From positions 39,980 through 103,979 of the forward strand of contig NZ_JAATJB010000015.1 of NCBI RefSeq assembly GCF_011927635.1: a stretch of DNA of 64,000 bases, given 5' to 3'. The position numbers were made by a program, and so were the translations under genes. This stretch comes from Sphingomonas trueperi (GTDB lineage Bacteria; Pseudomonadota; Alphaproteobacteria; Sphingomonadales; Sphingomonadaceae). The notes below the pieces were generated by a model. It searched no databases. It was not told the DNA's origin and worked only from the letters and a program-made list of their open reading frames with translations. Below are positions 43,090 to 52,306 of the stretch, piece after piece (the first letter of the stretch is position 1; the number at the start of each line of letters is the position of its first letter).

Positions 43090-44010
43090 TCAGCGCTTCG
43101 CAGAGCGTATCCGCTCCAGCACCGTCGGCGCGACGGTCATCCCCGCGTGTGCCATCTCGGCCGTCGGCCACGCGCCGCTCGCCACCTGCGCCTTGACCAT
43201 CGCACGGTCGGGCGGGGGCCAGCCCAGGCCGGCGTTGCGCGCACGCTCCAGCAGGCGGGCGCGGGCGGCGCGCATCTCGGGACTGGTGAAGATCAACGGC
43301 GGTTCGAGCAGTGCGTGCGCGGCCATGCTGCCGTCGTCGGCGACGCTCCACAGCGTACCGCCCCTGTCCACCAGCAACTCGGCGATCTCCGCCTGTTCGG
43401 CATCCATCGCCCTGCGGACGGGATCGATACCGAAGCGGTCGGTCCAGCGCGGATCGGCGCCGTGGCGGAGCAAGGTCATCACCCCGCCGAGATGGCCGAA
43501 GCTGATCGCGCTGCGCATCGGATCCTCGCCGCCCCGGGCTTGCGGATCGGGCGAGGCACCGGCGGCGAGCAGTTGCTCGGCCATGGTGGGGGCGTCCGCC
43601 AGGATGGCGAGCGACAGCGCGTTGCCGCGCTTTACCCCGTCCTTGGGCATGCCTGCGGCGAACAGCATCGTCGCCGCGTCAGCGTCGCAGCGCGCCACGG
43701 CCAAGGTGAGCAGATCGCCATATTGGCCGGCGGGCGGCTGCGGAACTTTCGGGTCGTCGAGCACTGCGGTGGTGATCAGCCGCGGGTCGCGCGCCAGCAT
43801 CGCGCGTGCATCGTCGACACGCCCGTCGAAGATCGCCTCGGCGACCGCGCGGCCGGAGGCGCCGTTGTTTAGATGCGCAAGGACGCGAATACGGTCGGGC
43901 AGCACCACCGAGGCGCGCTTGGTATAGCAACTGGGCGCGGCGGCCATGCATCCTCCGATCGGGGCGGTCGCCAGCATCAGCGCGGCGAGGATGCGGATGC
44001 GGCGGTTCAC
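43090..44010 (-). CDS. ankyrin-repeat lipoprotein
   Basis: A 306-residue protein. I use the GTG at 44010 (VNRRIRILAALMLATAPIGGC), which yields a lipoprotein signal with lipobox IGGC; an internal ATG at 43977 would truncate the signal. About four ankyrin repeats follow (residues ~75-210: 'DLLTLAVARCDADAATMLFAAG', 'ALSLAILADAPTMAEQLLAAGASPD', 'PMRSAISFGHLGGVMTLLRHGADP', 'PVRRAMDAEQAEIAELLVDRGG'). It would sit in the envelope, probably as an adaptor. Only 34 bp separate it from the lipase gene upstream, so the two may be cotranscribed. Confidence 0.8.
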   Translation of the reverse strand: MNRRIRILAALMLATAPIGGCMAAAPSCYTKRASVVLPDRIRVLAHLNNGASGRAVAEAIFDGRVDDARAMLARDPRLITTAVLDDPKVPQPPAGQYGDLLTLAVARCDADAATMLFAAGMPKDGVKRGNALSLAILADAPTMAEQLLAAGASPDPQARGGEDPMRSAISFGHLGGVMTLLRHGADPRWTDRFGIDPVRRAMDAEQAEIAELLVDRGGTLWSVADDGSMAAHALLEPPLIFTSPEMRAARARLLERARNAGLGWPPPDRAMVKAQVASGAWPTAEMAHAGMTVAPTVLERIRSAKR

Positions 44011-44044
44011 AAGGCCATGCTGTAGGGAGTGGGGGAGCCCCGGG

Positions 44045-44968
44045 TCAATGTGCGCCCAGGCTGCTTTGCACCCAGTCCATCTGGTGCCGGGCCACCGGCG
44101 TGTCCTGATACCAAGGCTGGCCGGCGGGCTGCTTGGCGTCGAGCGGGATGCGCGTGCCATAGGCTTCGGGCGCGTCGGCAAAGATCGCGCTGGGGATGCC
44201 GCCGAGGATCGCTCCGACAATCCGGTCGCCGCCATCCTGGATCGCCGAGAGGATCTCGCCGCGGACATAGAAGGCCGCGATCCTGGGGGCAGGCGCATCG
44301 CCGCGGATCGCGCCGGCCTGGTGGATCGTCGCGTCGCTGAGCCCGGCGGCATTGAAGGTCTGCGCGTCGCGTCCGCTCGCCAGCGCCGCCGCCGAGGCGA
44401 GACCGCCGCCCAGCGAATGGCCGGTGATCGTCACCTGCGCCTCCGGATGGCGCCCGATCGCCTTCGCGATCATCAGCGCGCGGGTATATTGATCGGAAGG
44501 CAAGCCTACTCCCTGTTGGGCATTGGCCTTCCAGTCGCTGCCGCCGGTGGTGCCGCGAAAGCTCACGACATAATTGGGGCCACCATCGCCCTCCGCCACA
44601 TAGACGCGGGCGCGGAAGCTGCTCTGCGGCGAGGTCAGGTCCTCCGCGCGGAGGCCGAGTTGTGCCAGGTCGTCGCTGCTCGCGACGCGGTAGCCGGCGG
44701 GTGGGGCAGGAGTGTCGTTGTAAACGTCCGCCGCCATCGCCGCGAGGTCGATGGTGGAAGGTCCGCCGGTCCGTTCGGCCGCGAGCTGTGGGGCTTCGCT
44801 GCGAACGAACTGGACCGGCGGCGTGAGCTGCTGCCAGGCAAGCAGCTCGCGCGGGGGCAGGTGACGGGCCTGGAAATCGTCGTTCGCGGCGCGCTGCCGC
44901 GACGTCGAGATCGCCGAAGAGGACCCGATGCCGGTGGGTCGCGAGAGCTGGTCAGCTGCCGACATCAT
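44045..44968 (-). CDS. class 3 lipase-like protein, candidate T3SS effector
   Basis: A 307-residue alpha/beta hydrolase of the lipase class 3 type: 'DLAAMAADVYND', 'NYVVSFRGTTGGSDWKAN', nucleophile motif 'VTITGHSLGGGLASAAAL' (Ser185) and a late 'PVARHQMDWV' that may supply the His. There is no Sec signal; the first ~60 residues are Ser/Ala/Gln-rich and polar, as in T3SS substrates. GGGGAA precedes ATG 44968. A shared 20-bp box lies 63 bp upstream. The effector role is inference. Confidence 0.82.
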   Translation of the reverse strand: MMSAADQLSRPTGIGSSSAISTSRQRAANDDFQARHLPPRELLAWQQLTPPVQFVRSEAPQLAAERTGGPSTIDLAAMAADVYNDTPAPPAGYRVASSDDLAQLGLRAEDLTSPQSSFRARVYVAEGDGGPNYVVSFRGTTGGSDWKANAQQGVGLPSDQYTRALMIAKAIGRHPEAQVTITGHSLGGGLASAAALASGRDAQTFNAAGLSDATIHQAGAIRGDAPAPRIAAFYVRGEILSAIQDGGDRIVGAILGGIPSAIFADAPEAYGTRIPLDAKQPAGQPWYQDTPVARHQMDWVQSSLGAH

Positions 44969-45030
44969 GTTCGTGGTTCCCCGTCGAAGGCCGTCGCGTG
45001 CCTCGATGCCATCGCCGGCACGGTTCGTCG

Positions 45031-45065
45031 CTAGACGATTCGTTTAGGCGGCCTACGCGATCCGG
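45031..45065. promoter_or_regulatory. candidate T3SS regulatory box 3
   Basis: CTAGACGATTCGTTTAGGCG (45031-45050) matches the boxes at 26540 (17/20) and 43030 (16/20) and continues into the palindrome TAGGC-G-GCCTA (45045-45055). It lies between the divergent lipase gene (start 44968) and DUF1521 gene (start 45148), so here it cannot be a terminator of either. Confidence 0.6.
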
Positions 45066-45147
45066 CGATGCCGCAGCGGGGCAGGGCATGGGACGCAGTA
45101 GCCTACCAACGGGCTCGCACCCAATCGCCTTTCTCAGGAGCATGGAC

Positions 45148-45999
45148 ATGACGACGATCTCGACCGCCGCCTCGACTCCGTTCGCCGCCGCGCAACTGGC
45201 GCTGGCCGGCGGCGTGCTCGCCCAGCAGTTCAACCCGCTCGGCGCCAGCGCCTATGCCAGCGCGATGCTGCCGTCGCTGCTGTCGATCCAGCTGGGCACG
45301 ATGGCGGGCGCCGGGCAGCTCCAGCCCCAGGCGGGCTTCACCGCCCAGGCCACCGGCCAGAGTACCGCGCGCGTCGACCTGGGCGACGGCTATCACCTCG
45401 CCATCGACGAGCGGAACAGCGAAATGACGATCGTCAACGAGAAGACCGGCCAGAGCACCCGCGTGTGGGGCGATCCGCATGTCGACGTGAACGGCAAGCA
45501 CCAGTTCGACTTCTACGGCACGACGACGTTCGAACTCGACAACGGCACCAAGATCACGGTCAATACCGAGCAGGCCAAGGGCAATCCCAACGTCTATTTC
45601 GCCAGCCAGGTGGTGGTGACGCGCGGCGCCAATGCGGTGGTGATCGACGGCATCAGCCAGCAGCAGCTGGGCGATCTGGCGGTCAGCGTCTCGACCAACG
45701 GCTATGCGCTGGATGCCGCCCATCGCGACGGCTTCACCGTGCTCGAGTCGTCGGGCGGCTGGCAGACCGAGCTGGGCGAGACGGTAACGCAGGCCGATGC
45801 CGACCTGACCAGGCCGGGCCAGATGTACGGGCCCGACAGCGACATGCCGAGCCTTTCCGAACTGGGCAGCGCGATCGGCGGTTTCCTGCTGTTCGGCAGC
45901 CTGTTGGGGGCGGCGTTCGATATCAACGCGTCTTTCCGAGCCGCCAGCTCGAACATGGATCGCGCGGCGCTTCCCACGCCAATCTGGCCCTATGCCTGA
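45148..45999 (+). CDS. DUF1521 self-cleaving protein, candidate NopE-like T3SS effector
   Basis: A 283-residue protein; ATG 45148 is 7 nt after CAGGAG (ATG 45142 would be too close). The N-terminal ~60 residues are Ala/Gln-rich without a Sec signal. Residues ~75-190 form a DUF1521 domain: 'TIVNEKTGQSTRVWGDPHVDVNGKHQFDFYGTTTFELDNGTKITV' (pieces). The GDPHVD motif (D109-P110) is the self-cleavage site type known from Bradyrhizobium NopE1, a type III effector cleaved in calcium. A C-terminal hydrophobic stretch (IGGFLLFGSLLGAAFDI) follows. Only one DUF1521 copy is present; NopE1 has two. Confidence 0.85.
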   Translation: MTTISTAASTPFAAAQLALAGGVLAQQFNPLGASAYASAMLPSLLSIQLGTMAGAGQLQPQAGFTAQATGQSTARVDLGDGYHLAIDERNSEMTIVNEKTGQSTRVWGDPHVDVNGKHQFDFYGTTTFELDNGTKITVNTEQAKGNPNVYFASQVVVTRGANAVVIDGISQQQLGDLAVSVSTNGYALDAAHRDGFTVLESSGGWQTELGETVTQADADLTRPGQMYGPDSDMPSLSELGSAIGGFLLFGSLLGAAFDINASFRAASSNMDRAALPTPIWPYA

Positions 46000-46020
46000 C
46001 AGGGCAGGCGATGGGCGATG

Positions 46021-46055
46021 CTAGAGCGTTTTTACCATGGGTGAAGACGCTCTAG
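46021..46055 (+). terminator. hairpin after DUF1521 gene
   Basis: A 16-bp stem with a three-base loop; the outer nine pairs CTAGAGCGT/ACGCTCTAG are exact. Likely ends the DUF1521 message. The outer sequence also looks like the dispersed CTAGAGCG-type palindromes of alphaproteobacterial genomes, so it may be a repeat copy. Confidence 0.5.
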
Positions 46056-46204
46056 ATGTTTGGTTGCCGCATTTTCCGAGCCGTTCGCCGTACACGGTCA
46101 ACTTGAAAATGCGCTGGCTGATTTCCCGAAGCGAGTGCCGCCGCATCCGCCGGCGCCATGAGCCTCGCCGGCAAGACGGGGGAAGCCGCCCGCCGCAAGG
46201 GAGA

Positions 46205-46233
46205 GGCCCCCGGGGAAACGATCCCCGAGGGCC
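46205..46233 (-). terminator. hairpin after MHS transporter gene
   Basis: 12-bp arms (46205-46216 and 46222-46233, one mismatch) with a 5-nt loop, 28 bp past the transporter stop on the minus strand. No T-tract follows, so termination may be rho-assisted. Confidence 0.5.
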
Positions 46234-46261
46234 CTTCGTTTGCGTGGCAATATAGGGCGGA

Positions 46262-47995
46262 TCAGCCGTCGACGTTGCGCCGGAAGGTCTCTGGCAGGAA
46301 GATCAACCCGAACACCAGCGTCGCCGCCGCCACCACCACGGGATACCAGAAGCCGTGATAGATGTTGCCGTTGGCGGCGACCATCGCGAAGCCGATCGCC
46401 GGCAGCAGCCCACCCAGCCAGCCATTGCCGATATGATAGGGCAGCGACATCGAGGTGTAGCGGATGCGGCTGGGGAACAGCTCCACCAGCATCGCCGCGA
46501 TCGGTCCATAGACCATGGTGACCAGCAGCACGAGGTAGAAGAGCAGCGCCACGACCAGCGGCTTGTTCATCGCCGCGGGATCGGCCTTGGTCGGATAGCC
46601 GACCTTGGCGAGCTCGCCGGTGACGGCGGGCTTGGCCGGATCGCTGCCCTTGGCGGGCACGGCGGGGGCGCCGACGACTTGGGCGGTGAAGGCGGCGATC
46701 GCCTTCTTGCGCGCGTCGCCGCTTACCTGGCGCGGATCGGGCGCGGTAAACTGCTTGCCGCCGATGGTGATGGTGGCGAGCGTGCCGGGCGCCGCCTTCA
46801 CATTCTCATAGTTCACGCCGGCCTTGGCGAGCGCGTTCTTGACGATGTCGCAGCTGGTCGTGTCGAACTTGTTCTGGCCGACGGGATCGAACTGCGACGA
46901 GCATTCGCCCGGATCGGCGGTGACGGTGACCGGGGCCGAGGCCAGCGCGCGGGCCAGCGCCGGATTGGCTGCGTTGGTCAGCGCGTGGAACACCGGGAAC
47001 AGGGTCAGCGTCGCCAGCGCGCAGCCGGTGAGGATGATCGGCTTGCGGCCGATCTTGTCGGACAGCCAGCCGAAGAACAGGAAGAAGGGGGTTCCCAGCA
47101 GCAGCGCGGTGATCGTGAGCATGTTGGCGGTGAGCCCGTCGACCTTCAGCATCTTTTCGAGGAAGAACAGCGCGTAGAGTTGGCCGGTGTACCAGATCAC
47201 CGCCTGGCCGGCGATCGCGCCGAAAAAGGCGATGAGCACGATCCGCAGGTTCTTCCACTGGCCGAAGGCTTCGGTAAGCGGCGCCTTGGAGGCGGTGCCT
47301 TCGGCCTTCATCTTCTTGAACACCGGGGATTCGTGCAGCTTCAGGCGAAGCCATAGGCCGACGGCGAGGAACAGGCCGGAGAGCAGATAGGGTACGCGCC
47401 AGCCCCAGGCCTTGAACGCTTCCTCGCCCACGCCGGTGACCGGCGAGCGGACGGTGATGACGATCAGCAGCGCCATGGCGAGGCCCGCGGTGGCGGTGAT
47501 CTGGATCCAGCTGGTGTAGAAGCCGCGCTTCCCCTCCGGTGCATGCTCGGCGACATAGGTGGCGGCCCCGCCATATTCGCCGCCCAGTGCCAGGCCCTGG
47601 AACATGCGCAGCACCACCAGCAGGATCGGTGCCGCGACGCCGGCCGTCTTGTAGGTGGGCAGGCAGCCGACCAGGAAGGTGGAAAGCCCCATCACCAGCA
47701 GCGTGATGATGAAGGTGTAGCGCCGCCCGACCATGTCGCCGATCCGCCCGAACACCAGCGCGCCGAACGGCCGCACGATGAAGCCGGCGGCGAACACCAG
47801 CAGCGCCATGATGAACGAGGTGGTGGGGTTGAGCCCGGTGAGGAACTGCGCGGCGATGATCGTCGTCAGCAGCCCGTAGAGATAGAAATCATACCATTCG
47901 AACACCGTGCCGAGCGAACTGGCGGTGATCACCAGTTTCTCGCTTCGGGTCGCCTCGTGATGCCGTGGCAAGGCATCGTCAACGCTGGTTGCCAT
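46262..47995 (-). CDS. MHS-family MFS carboxylate/proton symporter
   Basis: A 577-residue protein of the metabolite:H+ symporter family: 'SSLGTVFEWYDFYLYGLL', 'FGRIGDMVGRRYTFI', 'LRMFQGLALGGEYGGAATYVAEHAP' and 'LSDKIGRKPIILTG'. It is ~130 residues longer than usual because of a hydrophilic insert at ~355-490 (with two Cys: 'DPGECSSQ', 'TTSCDIV') between membrane segments, probably periplasmic. The substrate is unknown; the neighbouring acs, crbRS-like genes and porin point to a short-chain carboxylate. Confidence 0.88.
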   Translation of the reverse strand: MATSVDDALPRHHEATRSEKLVITASSLGTVFEWYDFYLYGLLTTIIAAQFLTGLNPTTSFIMALLVFAAGFIVRPFGALVFGRIGDMVGRRYTFIITLLVMGLSTFLVGCLPTYKTAGVAAPILLVVLRMFQGLALGGEYGGAATYVAEHAPEGKRGFYTSWIQITATAGLAMALLIVITVRSPVTGVGEEAFKAWGWRVPYLLSGLFLAVGLWLRLKLHESPVFKKMKAEGTASKAPLTEAFGQWKNLRIVLIAFFGAIAGQAVIWYTGQLYALFFLEKMLKVDGLTANMLTITALLLGTPFFLFFGWLSDKIGRKPIILTGCALATLTLFPVFHALTNAANPALARALASAPVTVTADPGECSSQFDPVGQNKFDTTSCDIVKNALAKAGVNYENVKAAPGTLATITIGGKQFTAPDPRQVSGDARKKAIAAFTAQVVGAPAVPAKGSDPAKPAVTGELAKVGYPTKADPAAMNKPLVVALLFYLVLLVTMVYGPIAAMLVELFPSRIRYTSMSLPYHIGNGWLGGLLPAIGFAMVAANGNIYHGFWYPVVVAAATLVFGLIFLPETFRRNVDG

Positions 47996-48050
47996 CGCAT
48001 TCTCTCCTCGTTCGGCGGGTCCGTGCCGCCCGTTGTTCGGACGGTTCGGT

Positions 48051-49511
48051 TCAGAACCCGTATTTTGCGGCGAACTCTACACGCTCCAGGCGCCCCTTCT
48101 GCCCGGAAACCAGCTCGCGTTCGCCGTGGCGGAATTCGATGCCGAGATCGACATTCTTGACCGGCGAAGTGAACAGGTTCCCTGCGATGCTGAAGGCACG
48201 CTTGTTGTACGCGGCGATACTGGCAAGCGGCAGCGCGCTTGCATAGTCGACCTGTTGGAAAGATCCGATCAGGTTCGCGCGCCACTGGGCGGCCAGCGGC
48301 ACCCGTACCGCCACCAGCCCGGCCAGCACCTTCACATGCTTCAGCCGGCCGGTCGCCGGCATGAGGACGGCATCGGGCGCGAAGTTCAGCCCGACATAGC
48401 GGCTGATATCCCGGCCATAGGTGACCATCGCGCGCAGATCGGCCGATTTGGCGGCGTTGAGCCAGAGCTTGCCGGCGGCGGACACGCCATAGCCGGCCTG
48501 AGTGCGGCCGGTGCCGCTCGCTTCCAACCGGACCTGGCGCATCAGCCCTGCCAGCGACAACTCACCACGACTTGAGATGAGGTTTAGCCGCGCGGTGGCG
48601 TCGGGCAGATGATCGGTACCGTTCTCGACCAGCGCGGGGCCGTCGAGCGTGGCGGTCGCGCTTTCCGGATTTTCCACCGCCACGCTGAGCGTCACAGCCT
48701 TGGAGAGCGGCGCCGCGTAGCGGATCTGGGGCTGGCGGGCGAAGACGGTGCCCTCGGTCGCGCCGACATAATCGGTGCTTTCGGGCAGCGCGCCGACATA
48801 TTGGAAGTTGGTCCATTCCTGGCCGATCAGCAGGCGATCGACCTGCAGCCAGGCGCGGCGCAGCGCCAGCGTATAGCCATTGGTGGTGCGCTGCGATCCA
48901 CCGCCGCTGATCGCCGGGGCGGCGTTGGAATCCACCTGGAAGTCGGTTTCGACATAACCCAGTACGCGGTGCCCGGCGACGGTGGAGGCGAGGTTGACCG
49001 CGAGCTGGGTCTGCTTGGCGCCGAAATCGGTATCGGTCGTGCCCTCCGCACTGCCCACCGGGATGGTCTGCGGCAGGTAGAAGTCGCGGCCGAGCGAGTT
49101 GGTGGCGACTGCGCCATTGGCGAAATGGCTGCTCGCGGCGACCAGCTTGACGAAGCCGGTGAGCTTGATGGTGGTATTGCCGCTGCGCATGCCCTCCGGC
49201 GCGGGCTTTGCCTCCAGCGCGGCGAGCTTGGCGGCGGTGGCCTCGCTTCTGGTCACTGCCGCCTGGGCGGCTTCGGCGAGCTGTGCTGCCCGCGCGGCGC
49301 TGGCGGCGCCTTCGGCATCGGTCTGGGCGCGGCTCGCCTGGAGTGCGGTGCGCAGTTCGGCCAGTTCGGCCTCCATTTTCGCGAGCCGCGCTTCGAGCGC
49401 CGCCTCGCGCGCGCTGGGCCCGGCACGGCGCTGTGCCTGCGCGGCCATCGGGGACAGGAGCGCGGTTGCGCCCAACAGCGCCGCCACGAAGGCGGCTTTC
49501 GATCCAGCCAT
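48051..49511 (-). CDS. DcaP-like trimeric outer-membrane porin
   Basis: A 486-residue protein. ATG 49511 is chosen because AGGAGAG is 5 nt upstream; an ATG six codons earlier lacks one. Signal peptide AGSKAAFVAALLGATALLSPMAAQAQ. Residues ~35-95 form a coiled coil ('ALEARLAKMEAELAELRTALQ'), followed by a beta-barrel ending in aromatic F (VEFAAKYGF). This coiled coil plus barrel layout and 'IKLTGFVKL' match DcaP family porins for dicarboxylates and similar solutes. It is 55 bp downstream of the transporter start... same strand, and possibly cotranscribed with it. Confidence 0.85.
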   Translation of the reverse strand: MAGSKAAFVAALLGATALLSPMAAQAQRRAGPSAREAALEARLAKMEAELAELRTALQASRAQTDAEGAASAARAAQLAEAAQAAVTRSEATAAKLAALEAKPAPEGMRSGNTTIKLTGFVKLVAASSHFANGAVATNSLGRDFYLPQTIPVGSAEGTTDTDFGAKQTQLAVNLASTVAGHRVLGYVETDFQVDSNAAPAISGGGSQRTTNGYTLALRRAWLQVDRLLIGQEWTNFQYVGALPESTDYVGATEGTVFARQPQIRYAAPLSKAVTLSVAVENPESATATLDGPALVENGTDHLPDATARLNLISSRGELSLAGLMRQVRLEASGTGRTQAGYGVSAAGKLWLNAAKSADLRAMVTYGRDISRYVGLNFAPDAVLMPATGRLKHVKVLAGLVAVRVPLAAQWRANLIGSFQQVDYASALPLASIAAYNKRAFSIAGNLFTSPVKNVDLGIEFRHGERELVSGQKGRLERVEFAAKYGF

Positions 49512-49698
49512 CTTACTCTCCTGGAACATTCGTTTTTTTCTGGGCCTGACTGTCCCGCAATCGAGACGTCGCCGACAGAAGGACCATGGTCGGGGGAGGG
49601 GCGACGATGGTCGGGGGTCCGGCTGCGCCCGGCGGGCGCTATGCAGCGGAAAAGCGCGGCGACCCACGACCCGCCGCCCGCACGCGAAGGAGAGCGCC

Positions 49699-51648
<1,950 letters not shown>

Positions 51649-51661
51649 ACCGGAGGGGAAT

Positions 51662-52306
51662 GTGGCCGCCGCCATCCTGATCGCCGACGATCACCCGCTG
51701 TTCCGTCAGGCGCTCGGCCTCGCGGTCGCCCGGGTGCGGCCGGAGGCGCGGGTGGTGGAGGCCGGCACGCTCGCCGCCGCCGCGCGCGCGGTCGAAGACG
51801 TGCAGGGGGCGGGCGACGCGCTGGACCTGATCCTGCTCGACCTGAAGATGCCAGGCGCCGTCGGCTATTCGGGGATCGCGCTGCTCCATGCCGAACGCCC
51901 CGGCGTGCCGATCCTGGTCGTCTCCAGCGCCGAGGGTGCGGCGGCGGCCGAGGAGGCGCGGGCGTTCGGCGCGGTGGGCTTCCTGCGTAAGGACAGCGAT
52001 CTCGCCGCGATCGAGGCGGCGATCGCCAGGGCGCTGCACGGGCGGGCGCCGCCCGTCGAGCGTGCGCCGGACGATGCCGAGCTGGCGCCGGTCCGCGAAA
52101 CGGTGGCCAGGCTGACCCCCACCGAACTGAAGGTGCTGCTCGCGGTGCTCGACGGTCAGCTCAACAAGCAGATCGCGCATGGGCTGGGCATCAGCGAAGC
52201 GACGGTGAAGGCGCACATGACGGTGATCATGCGCAAGCTCGACGTGCGCAACCGCACCCAGGCCGCGCTGGTCGCCCGCTCGCTAGGGCTGGACCTGTGC
52301 CACTGA
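51662..52306 (+). CDS. NarL/CrbR-like response regulator
   Basis: A 214-residue protein with a GTG start at 51662 after GGAGGGG. N-terminal receiver ('LIADDHPLFRQALGLA', phospho-acceptor Asp in 'DLILLDLKMPG', Lys in 'FLRKDSD') and C-terminal LuxR helix-turn-helix ('LTPTELKVLLAVLDGQLNKQIAHGLGISEATVKAHM', pieces). Cotranscription with acs and proximity to an SSS-type hybrid kinase match the CrbS/CrbR acetate-switch arrangement of other proteobacteria. It ends 24 bp inside the 3' end of the kinase gene on the other strand. Confidence 0.88.
   Translation: MAAAILIADDHPLFRQALGLAVARVRPEARVVEAGTLAAAARAVEDVQGAGDALDLILLDLKMPGAVGYSGIALLHAERPGVPILVVSSAEGAAAAEEARAFGAVGFLRKDSDLAAIEAAIARALHGRAPPVERAPDDAELAPVRETVARLTPTELKVLLAVLDGQLNKQIAHGLGISEATVKAHMTVIMRKLDVRNRTQAALVARSLGLDLCH

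Larger units (their letters stand above)
46000..46261. other. intergenic region with hairpins
   Basis: Between convergent DUF1521 and MHS transporter genes. It contains a long hairpin, arms 46021-46036 and 46040-46055 (outer CTAGAGCGT/ACGCTCTAG perfect, inner pairs with wobble, loop ATG), 22 bp after the DUF1521 stop. A second GC-rich hairpin lies at 46205-46233. No gene is visible. Confidence 0.6.

Noticed and set aside
25798..45999. Reading the sct cluster as a flagellar locus because of FliO, FliP/Q/R-like genes
   Set aside because: A secretin, YscJ-type lipoprotein ring, YscI-type inner rod, FHA-type SctD and T3SS-associated lytic enzyme are present, while flagellin, hook and basal-body rod genes are absent.
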